From positions 1 to 64,000 of the forward strand of contig JAHFWL010000405.1 of the NCBI GenBank assembly GCA_021292165.1: DNA of 64,000 bases, written 5' to 3'. This document shows positions 55,530-64,000 of the stretch, in pieces. The DNA is from Shinisaurus crocodilurus. Its lineage: Eukaryota > Chordata > Lepidosauria > Squamata > Shinisauridae. A model generated the notes under the pieces. It worked only from the letters and a program-made list of their open reading frames with translations. It made no database searches and was not told where the DNA came from. Within the stretch, counting starts at the first letter, position 1. Each line of letters starts with the position of its first letter. The position numbers were made by a program, and so were the translations under genes.

Positions 55530-55852
55530 ACGGGCACAATCCAATGGCCTCGGCCTTCGATGCACGTAAGCCTCCGAACATGGAGGCTTATGTGCATCCA
55601 ATGCAAGGTGCAGATTTCTGCCGCTGCCGTGCCTCATGCCCTGCATTTAGATGGCCTCCCCACCATGCCTCCTTTCCTCCTCTCTGAGGCTGATTTTTGA
55701 CCCCGGGGAGGAAGCCGGTGCCGTTCTTTCCGTGCCAGCTGCGAGGGGGGCTGGGTGGGGGCTTGGCTCCACACTTACAGGACCTCAGGCTCCAAATAAC
55801 CCTATGCCCCCCGACAATTTCGGGGGGGCCATAGGATTGCGCCGTTACAACT
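55530..55852. mobile_element. GC-rich TTAA-type DNA element
   Basis: The ends cgggcacaatccaatgg and ccataggattgcgccg are inverted. It shares the gttctttccg phrase with 250-707 and 30,353-30,887. Confidence 0.7.
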
Positions 55853-56093
55853 TACATTCTTAGGAACCTTTCACGTTCCACCTCTTTTCTCCAGGCAAAG
55901 TTGATAAAGTGACACCTGCTTTAGAAGAACCAGTGTTCTGGTTCAGTCATAGGATGGAGGTACAGTTTTGAGGGTATGGATCTTATGGACGCCAAACACG
56001 CAACGGCTCCATCTGAAATTATGCCAAAATCTCACAGACGCTGAGAACTGGGTTTTTTTTTGGGGGGGGGGGCAAAGTGTGTGTGTGGATATA

Positions 56094-56146
<53 letters not shown>

Positions 56147-58189
56147 TTTTTCTTTTGGTTTTGAATCCGAGGCAAAGATGAAAGAAATAAATTAATTTTA
56201 AATGCTGCTGTGTCATTGCAAATGTAACAGAAAGTTAAACAAAATTAAACTCTAAGGAAACGAGCAATTAAATCGAAAGTCTAATCAGACCTGTTCTTCG
56301 GATATTACTCATCTACCTCCTCCCCTGCTTGGGCCTGCGCTGTAATTGCTTTCCCACTTCCCTGACAGGTGGTTGCAATGCAGCCTTAAAGATAAGTGAG
56401 GAACAAACAAAAAAAGAGCCATATTTGCATAAACACAAGAGTGACACCTCCGTGTTTTCCCCCCTTAGCTATGGGGGAAGTGCAGATGCTCCTTAAACCC
56501 CGCTGGTGAAGTGCTGCCACAAGCTCCACCAGCCTCCACCCTTCACTGGATAGTAGCAACCTCAAACCTATGAACCTAGTTTGAGAGTCATGGTGTAACC
56601 TGCCAAAACTGGCTAATGCAGGTCACAAATCACATAGCTCAGTCTTAGTCTCTCAAACTGTAAAGTTGCTTCAAAAAATAAAATATAGTAAGACAGGCCA
56701 AATATTCATCGCCCAGGGTGGCCGGGTGACCGGCCAGATGGGCGATTAATAAATATAAGAAATAAAAAATAAAAAATAAAATAAATATTCAAACTTGCAG
56801 TAAGTATTCATCAAACAGCACATTTCCAAATTCTTCAGTACTTCTCTAAGAGGGTACAGTGCACATGCAGACAGAGGAACAATAACAAACATGCTATAGA
56901 AGTCCTTGGTCACAATATAGGTCCCCTTCTCCATCTTGGATGCTGAAAAGGGCACCTCATGCTGTTATGTTACATTTATGAATTGCTTTGATTCAAGACA
57001 TTTCTAAGCAATGTACAAAAACAAGTCTTCGTGTAGAGGACAAGATGACCTTCCTGGGCATGCCTGTAGGAAAAGGTACACGTTTCAGTCAGTAAATCCC
57101 AGGCCTCAGGCCTTCTCCCATATGTGGAGTTTCTTCTGCTGATGGCTGCCGCCTCACCCTACAAGTAATGACATGGAAACAGCTTCAGCAGGTTACAATG
57201 GCATGGACCTGGCCAACCAATATGGAATCATGCCACTATCCACAATATGGGGATGCTGCATATATGCAGGGAGTATAAGTGTTATAAAACCTTTCTTAAT
57301 ACACAGGGATCAGTTAGCTGGGAGCACTTCCAAGTCTAAGAGGGAGGTGAATGAAGTCCAGAATGCTACTATTATAGCAATGGCTAGGAGTACTGGCTCT
57401 GTGGAAACGGATCTTATAGCACAAGCTGCCAATCTAACCTGAGGCATCCTTATGCACATGCCTGGTATCTGGCTTCATTGTGTCTGCATCAACCTTTGGA
57501 AACTCCATAGGGCATGTCCATGCAGTTCTAATTTATGGGGGTCTAATGTGCTATTGTGCATGATTGTATTTTATCTCAAATAAATAAATACATACAATTT
57601 CATCTTGTGCACCCAAGGATTCAGGCTATTCTGGTATCCTGATAGTACAGTGGTCCTCAATCTTTTTGGGCTGGTGGGCAAATCTGGAATTTTGAGGTAG
57701 TGTAGTGGTTTCTCTCACAAAATGGCTGCCATGGTGGGCATGGCTGGTCACAAAACACTCATTTCCCAGAAGGCAAATTGGCGAGACTAAAAGAAAAGTA
57801 ACTTGCCCAAGATCCTAAGTACAAGGAAGAGGTGGGGTCTGAGTTCCAAAACACAAAATGGCACCCAAATAAAGATGGCAGTGGAGGGCAACACTTCTCT
57901 TTGCAGCATGCCAACCTCCCAGTTAATGTTTTTAATTAAGAACAATATTAAGAATTAAAATAAAAATCAGGAGGGACAGGAAACCTGGTGAGTGCCAAGA
58001 GAGGTGTCTGTGGGCACATTGGTGTCCATGGGCTCTGTGTTGAAGTCAACAGGTTTACAAAGATGTCAAATGTCATCTTTGACTTCTTTCTAAACCTGCA
58101 GCCCCCAGTGCTGCTGGCTTCCTGCTTTGTTCCAGGGGTGGTGCATCCTGAGTGAAAATGTTTCTTTCCTCAGGCATCTTATTGTTTGA
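55853..58189. other. Intergenic stretch, mostly unassigned
   Basis: It contains a (GT)n(AT)n(GT)n microsatellite at 56,075-56,145 and an L2-like tail (cgcccagggtggccgggtga) at 56,708-56,785. The 89-codon open frame at 57,173-57,442 resembles no family I know. The rest shows nothing I can name. Confidence 0.45.
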
Positions 58190-58455
58190 TTTCCTAATTA
58201 AAACTTTTATATACCACCCTTCACCCTGTCGATTTCAGGGCAATGCAAGGCAGTAACATCATCACAGTAAAACACAACATATGAGACGAACAGCAGATAA
58301 AATTCTTAGAAACAGACTTGAGATCTGCACAGGCTGGGTAAATAAAAATGCCAGGGTAAATTAAAATGCTTTGGCCTGGCACCAAAAAGGTGGACCTCTT
58401 TGAGGAGGGTATTCCACAACCGGGGTGCCACAGCAGAGAAAGTGGTACTCAGGGC
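58190..58455 (-). mobile_element. L2-like LINE 3' end, antisense
   Basis: ttatataccacccttcaccc, then ggtggacctctttgaggagg and attccacaaccggggtgcca, the antisense of the ORF2 C-terminus as at 14.75-14.82 kb. Confidence 0.7.
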
Positions 58456-58732
58456 TGCCCCACCCACGAGGCAGGGTGAGGAGCCTACATGAGGTGGCAG
58501 AGCAGTGAATTGCATCGCTCCCCAGCCCAGGGAGCCCACCGCCACCGCCTCCAGAGGGTGCCAGCAGTGAACTGTGCGCCACTCCCCCGCCACAGCCACA
58601 GCCTGGACAGCCCACCGCCACCTCCAGTGGGTACTCTAGAGAGTCCCACCAGCTGCTTTCCCACCGTGGCATTTGCTGCAGTGAGAAAGCAGCTGGCAGG
58701 GCTGTTGCTGCGGGGCTCTCGTGAGATCCTGG

Positions 58733-58915
58733 TACATAAGAACATAGGAAGAGCCCTGCTGGATCAGACCGAGGGTCCATCTAGTCCAGCATTCTGTTCA
58801 CACAGTGGCCAACCAGCTGCCCACGGGATCCCACAAGCAGGAGATGAGTGCAGTGGCACCCTCCCTCCCATGTTCCCTGGCAACTGGTGTACAGAGGCCA
58901 TGTTCTGAGATCTTG
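58733..58915 (-). mobile_element. CR1 LINE 3' end
   Basis: Plus: taagaacataggaagagccc, gatcagaccgagggtccatc, cccacaagcaggagatgagt. Confidence 0.85.
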
Positions 58916-61900
58916 CGAGAGCCCCAAGCCACCAAGGTCTAAACCTCCCTGCCGCACAACCCTCCCTCCTGATGGCAGAGCACAATGACAGCAGCAGACT
59001 TCACCCACCCACCCACAACTTGTTTCTAAGGAGATGCTTTTAAAGTAAATAACAGAAGTAACATATGATTTCTGAAGTTCCTGCTTGATGGTTACAGGCT
59101 TTGTAAGTGCAGTTTCTTATATGTTACTCATACTGTGAGGTAAGGAAAACCACAGAACATGTCTCCTTGCTAAACCCTAGCAAGAGTCAGTTAACTGTCA
59201 GAACGTCCTAACCATCAGAGAGAGAGAATGGAATTTCTAACGTGTTGCAAGGCAACCATGTGCAACATCCCCTCCCCTGATACCACTAAGTGGTTTGCTC
59301 CACTGAACCCTGCCCCCTGACTTCTCAGAGAAGCTGGGTTTCTGCCTTTGCCCTTTAACTAGACTATAACAGTCTATCTTAACCCTTTACTGGGCAGTCA
59401 ACTTAAAAAAAACCTTCCTGCAGAGCTGACATCTTCTCGCATATTCCAACACCTCCTGCCACCAGCCCCAACCTGGAGAGCTCATTGCCTTTCCTTTGCT
59501 GCCGCGTGGGGGCTCTCAGGGCTGGTGCAGGCAGGGAGGGAGGGTTGCATGGCGGTGGCGCAAGTTCTTCTGCTTCAGGCAGCAAGAAAGCTGGCGCTGG
59601 GCCTGCATGCACATACCCTTAATGCAGATACAGATGGGCAAGAAATCATAAGTGGGGGGGGGGGAATGAAATGGCAGATCACCAGCCTTTTCCAAAGGCC
59701 TGCCAGCGTGCTCTGGCCAGGGTGGGAGATGGTGGGGTTTTTTTTGCTTTCAGTCCTCTGCCGTTTTCTTTTTAATCTCCCCACATTGGTTTCAATGGGA
59801 AATTAACTACACCAGCTCCACACTGGTCTAGTTAATGGGCCCAATCTTGAGGCCTCTCAGGGGAGCGAGAGGGCTTTGGATCCAGTAGATCTAGGGCCTA
59901 CTGCTGCTAGAAATACTGCCAAGCTCCGGTGAAGGGGTTCTTCTGCCCCATCTTAACCCTCCTTGGATATCAGTTAGAGTTACTCTGTATGAAATGAAAA
60001 AAGAAAATCTGGAGTATAGCATAGTTTCATAGTAGAGACACAAAGGCATTTGTCTTTATCTATCTGGGTGTAGGAGGAAGTAGAGACACAGCCAGCAATG
60101 GGTGGAAAAGAGTGGAATCCCACCAAAAGGGGCTCTGGATCTTCTTGGGTGCTTCTGGACAAGGCTTTTATTGTGCAATTACACTGCCTCATTCATAGAG
60201 TTTTACGAGGGGTCCAGATGTTGTCGTCTTCAATTTGTAGCCCTCCCATGTTTTCCTATCGCTCTTTTCTTTCCACAGAAAAATGCGTTAAGGAAGGGGG
60301 GGGAATGGAGCAGTTGCACAATGCCTTCTGATTGTTAGTACTAGGAGCCCTTAGTCTGGAAGTACCCATTGTCTGTTGGTCCAGGGCCTGGATAGGTTGA
60401 TAATAGTATTTGCACCCTTCAGTGCACAAAGAGAGCCCAGATCTCAGCAGCACTAGCTCTGAGTTGATAGGCCCCTTAATACAGCTGTGGACAAACTTCA
60501 GAATTGCAGGATCTACTTTGGAGTTGTTTTTTTATTAGACCCCTGAGATTCACCAGCCTATTGCAAAAGACGTACATTTAGAATTAAACAATTCCAATCT
60601 CAGGAATTTGCTTCACATACCAGAACTGAACTCACAGTCCTTCCGCACACAAATCCACTCCTGGTTATTTCCCAAGGCCCCCTCCCCCATTTTCTTCATT
60701 TCAGCAGTGTAATTTTGGGGGTGGGGAAGAGTCATTTTGTTGCTTTCATGGTTAAACAGGAGTCAGAAATCCTTGCTTACCTACTTGATAAGATCCCCTG
60801 GAGGGCAGGGGGCTGATTTTCATGGCGGTGGCAACAAGCAAGTGCGGGGGGGGGGGGGAGAAGCCAGGTGAGGGAAACAACCTTCTGCAGCAGGAGCCCT
60901 GCTCAGCTGCGTGGCAGCCACACCACGAAAGGGCTGGGGACAAGGCTCATTGCCCTTGCTTGGCAGGGCTGCAGCTCAGCTGAGTAGCGGCCCCACCGAG
61001 CAAGGACAAGAAGTGTCTGACTTGGGCACTTTTTGGCAGCTGTCATCCCCACTGCTCTCCCCTCAGTGCTCCTGCGGTGTCCTGCAGCTTAAAGTGACAT
61101 GCGAACCTTTAAAGGACCCTGTCTCCTAACGACACCCCTATTTGTAAAAGGGGATGTATGAACAGGGCAGAGGAGGACATCTGATTTCAGGAAAAAACCT
61201 CAGGCATAAAGATTCAAGGCACGGGGGGGGGGGCAGCAGGAGGCGAAGCACATGAGGGCAAAAAGCCAGCTAAGCCAGTCTGGATCAGATGCAAAAGAGA
61301 TCACCAGGGCCCCAGTACCTTTATTTCATTCAGCAAGTGCCCCTGGACAGCAGGGAGGTGGGGCAGATGGCCTCCCAGAGGTTTGGGGCTCCAAATGAAA
61401 GATTTGGGGCTCCAGCCCTTGTGGGCAGCCCCCTAACACTGCCTCTGCTGGAAGGCCAGAGTGGGATGTATCTGGCCCCTGGGCCTGCGGTTCTGCACCC
61501 CTGCTCTAATATTTATTTACTTGCTGCATTTCTATACCACTCAAAGCTCTCTAGGGAAGGGAACTCCCTGTCTTGAAGGTTCCTGTCTTGTGCCTAATCG
61601 CAAGGCCTGGCAACAAAAAACTCCATCTGGAACAGCATCTTTAAGGCTGCTTACACGACAATCCCCCGCTTATGTGCAATTTCACGGCGTGCACACGCCC
61701 ATGGGAACACGCTGCTGGCAGGCAGGGCTTCCCCTTACGTATGCACACACAGCGAAAGAGGCAAAAGTACATTTTGCCGCACACGGTGGCCTTTTGCTGC
61801 ACGGACCAGAAGTGCTGAGAATTGGCTGCAGTGTTCTTCCCCATGCGCGGGCCGCAAAACAAAAAGCATCAAACCGCACACGAGCGCAATCCTCTTTCTC

Positions 61901-62159
61901 CTCCTCCTTCTCACCCCACAGGGATCTGCTCAGAAGAGGTTGCATTCCATCTATTTATTATGTGGCAAGAAGAGCCAAAGGCCGTAGCAAGCAATAAGAC
62001 ATGAAGATACCCCACACCGACCAAGCTCAGGTTGCATGCTAGTTCCTGGGAAACGGTGTGCGTGAGTAAAAAGCAACTCAGGCCCCCATTCTTCTTCCTC
62101 GCTGTCTCTCGGGAGGCTTTGTTCCTGCCGAAGCCTCTCGCCTGAGCATTCGCCGCAGT
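58916..62159. other. PREX1 upstream region, mostly unassigned
   Basis: No repeat of clear family except a short LINE-like tail at about 61,505-61,560 (ttctataccactcaaagctc). Several G-runs occur (59,646, 60,295, 60,846, 61,220). The open frames are overlapping and not gene-like. The distal PREX1 promoter could lie here. Confidence 0.4.
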
Positions 62160-62635
62160 TTGCAGGCTTCTGTTTTTGCACTTGGGCTTGTCCCGCCAAG
62201 GCGCCCCGCCCCGCCCCCTGGCTCCAAGCGCCGCCTTCGCCTCAGGGGCCGGCGTTGCCTGGCCGCACGACACCCCCACCCCGCGCCGCCGCCGCCGCCT
62301 GCGCTAGCCCCTCCTTCCCTCGGTTCGGCGCTAGGGCTTCCCTTCCTCGCGCTATAGTTCCGTTCAGTGCCATTCACGCTGCGCTCCGATCCGCTTGCTG
62401 TCGCCTCCGCGGTGTCCTCGGCATGTCCCTGACTGGCGCTCCCGCTGGTAGTCAGAGCTCGTAGGCGGGCTGGGGAAGCCCTTTTTCCTATCCGTGCGTT
62501 CGGTGGCGTGCCTCGGGGATGGAGGGCGCCTGAGCCGGGCGCGGAGTGAGGAGGAGGAGGAGGAGGAAAGCGCGGTGGGACAGCCGGCTCGGAAGGCGAA
62601 GTCGGGCTTGGGAAGAAGCAGCGGCAGCCCCAGAC
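62160..62635 (+). promoter_or_regulatory. PREX1: PREX1 CpG island, promoter and 5' UTR
   Basis: GC content and CpG density rise sharply from about 62,190 and stay high through exon 1. Sp1-type GC boxes (gccccgccccgcccc) lie at 62,203-62,217, and further CpG-rich sequence follows up to the ATG. There is no TATA box. The exact start of transcription is not visible. Confidence 0.8.
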
Positions 62636-62818
62636 ATGGAATCGCAGCCCGCAGTATCGGCGGCGGCAGCAGCGGCGACGGCGGCCTCCGGCAGCGGCGC
62701 GGCCCCATCGGAGCCCCACAAGGATACGGACCGCCAGATGCGCCTTCGGCTCTGCGTCCTCAACGAAATCCTGGGCACCGAGCGGGACTACGTGGGCACC
62801 CTGCGCTTCCTGCAGTCG
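62636..62818 (+). CDS. PREX1: PREX1 coding exon 1 (N-terminus, start of DH domain)
   Basis: P-Rex1 is a Rac guanine nucleotide exchange factor switched on by PIP3 and G-beta-gamma at the plasma membrane. This exon encodes 61 residues. The first 30 or so are a low-complexity alanine/serine/glycine leader, as expected for P-Rex1 and unlike the shorter P-Rex2 N-terminus. They are followed by [18 protein letters not shown] and TLRFLQS, the first helix of the DH domain. The ATG has a good context (gacATGG). The exon ends TCG|GTGAGC in phase 0, matching the LQS/AFLHRI junction. [14 protein letters not shown] distinguishes it from P-Rex2, which has LCVLSELQKTERDY-like sequence there. The frame is intact. 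The remaining exons lie beyond the window. Confidence 0.95.
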
Positions 62819-64000
62819 GTGAGCGCAGTGCGGACGCCTGGGCGGCGGGGTGTGTGTGTTTGTGTGTGAGATCGGGGACAGCAGACGAAAGGTCACGCCT
62901 GTGGGCAGGGGACAGCAGGGTCAGCTGTGCCTCCGCAGCACACGGTTAACACGCGGGACCCGAACCAGAGGATTAGCGCAGGAGGTCGTGGAAAGGGAGA
63001 AGTGCCGCCACCGGCATGCGTGCAGCCGCTGGGCGATGGAGTTGGCATACTTTTGTAGGCGCACACCGGGCTTGCGAGGGGCCACCGGTGGTGCAGCGTA
63101 CGACTTGGTCGCCCTGGGTGGGCCGGGCGGAGATTGTAACCACCAAAGCAGTTGGAGTTTGGGCGGTTGGTACTCTGCAGGCGTGCACCTCTTCTTGCGG
63201 AAAGGGCATCATCACCTGTAAGAATGGAGCCCCAGAGTGGCGAAGTGCAGCCTGCTGGTCATAGAGAACGGTCGCCAAAGGGCACAGGAGCAGGGGAGTG
63301 GGGATTGGCGTGGTGTGTTGTGCCTTGGAGAGGAAGAGAAGGGTGCTGAGCACAAGTATGTTCCAGCACTCCTGCACACTGGCTTAGCATGGTGTGTTCT
63401 GTCTCGGAGAGAAGAGCGCTGGTTCTGGGTGCTGCTATTCACTCAGCCTGAGCATCGGGAAGCATGGTGGGTACTGGCATGAGAAATTCAGGCTAGAGGA
63501 CACAGAGAAAGCCAGTCAGCCAAGCCTGCCTGCCTGCCTTGGTTGAAAGCCAGTGGATAGTTTGCAAGCTGGGATGTCAACACAGGAGAGTGCATTCATC
63601 ATGTGGGTTTCCTTATTTAAACTCCATCTTTATGCTCCTGGCAGGGTGTGCAGAGGGCACTCTGTGCACTTTGCTAGCAATGGGCTTCCTGGTGGGTGGG
63701 TGGGCAGCAACTATATTTAGCCCATGCTGGGAAAAGTGGCCATTCTTGCAGAGGCTTGGTTTGGTTTTTAAATCACTCTTTTCCAGACCCTAAAGCTTTC
63801 AAGCTATTTACACAGATGATTGTTTCTGGAGATACCGGTAGTTCATCAGGTGCCTGAGCCGGCATAAGAGGGAGCCCTTTGCAAACAACAGTGATCTAGT
63901 ACTAGCAATAATGTTTGTAAAGCACAAAGTGATAAAAATTCTTCCTTTGTGGCTTAAGGTTTTGCCTTAAGTTGTTGTATGTGCGTGGTGTTTTTTTTTT
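62819..64000 (+). other. PREX1: PREX1 intron 1 (start)
   Basis: It starts at the donor GTGAGC. The CpG island decays over the first few hundred bases. No exon or named repeat is visible; a TACCGGTA palindrome is at 63,833-63,840. The overlapping open frames at 62,850-63,800 have no family resemblance. Confidence 0.8.

Noticed and set aside
57173..57442. 89-codon frame resembling a small secreted or envelope-like protein
   Set aside because: No recognisable motif, no signal peptide and no surrounding gene structure; not supportable.
62636..62818. PREX2 as the identity of the 62.6 kb exon
   Set aside because: The alanine-rich leader and [20 protein letters not shown] fit P-Rex1, and the ARFGEF2 neighbour fits the PREX1 locus.
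62078..62896. 272-codon minus-strand frame over the PREX1 promoter
   Set aside because: It is the antisense shadow of a CpG island and exon 1, with arginine- and proline-rich low-complexity sequence.

Overview
The window looks like vertebrate nuclear DNA, most likely from a squamate reptile (lizard). The evidence is AT-rich, CpG-poor intergenic sequence with two genuine CpG-rich promoters, CR1 and L2 LINEs, MIR-like CORE-SINEs, 5S-rRNA-derived and tRNA-derived SINEs with CR1-type tails, and many hAT-like and TTAA-flanked miniature elements. The species call is inference from repeat style, not from a search.

Only two host genes are recognisable, and each is represented by its first coding exon. 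On the minus strand near 5.3 kb is exon 1 of ARFGEF2 (BIG2, a Sec7-type ARF exchange factor), with its promoter at about 5.4-5.7 kb and the start of intron 1 filling 1-5253. On the plus strand at 62,636-62,818 is exon 1 of PREX1 (PIP3- and G-beta-gamma-activated Rac exchange factor), in a CpG island, followed by intron 1 to the window end. The genes are head to head about 57 kb apart, matching my recollection of the human 20q13.13 order (PREX1 and ARFGEF2 are adjacent and divergent). This supports both identifications. No other protein-coding host gene could be supported between them.

The intergenic interval is a layered repeat landscape. 6-13 kb: two antisense pieces of a LINE, a CR1 with a nested hAT MITE, and several small DNA elements. 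14.5-16 kb: a 5'-truncated antisense L2. 20-27 kb: a three-level nested SINE/CR1/L2/hAT complex, a duplicated block ending in (AAT)n, and a fairly intact antisense L2 reverse transcriptase (25.1-26.9 kb). 28.3-29.2 kb and 51.0-51.6 kb: two copies, in opposite orientation, of a hAT element whose ends are packed with GAGTC motifs; both have perfect 8-bp target duplications and the longer one keeps a transposase remnant. 30-39 kb: SINEs, CR1 and GC-rich TTAA-type elements. 39.3-39.9 kb: the 3' end of the first LINE, with a C-terminal C2H2 finger. 46-48 kb: a CR1 with three nested insertions, then a CpG-island-like hAT element with a perfect 8-bp duplication. 49 kb: an L2 3' half. 53-59 kb: L2, CR1 and SINE remnants.

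The most unusual signals are the GAGTC-array hAT family, the transposon that mimics a CpG island, the 5S/CR1 chimeric SINEs, apparent paired frame disruptions in ARFGEF2 exon 1, a near-perfect hairpin at 24.8 kb, and repeated use of the palindrome TACCGGTA. I saw no evidence of a new multi-gene system. Boundaries of old repeats are approximate, and no database search was possible.
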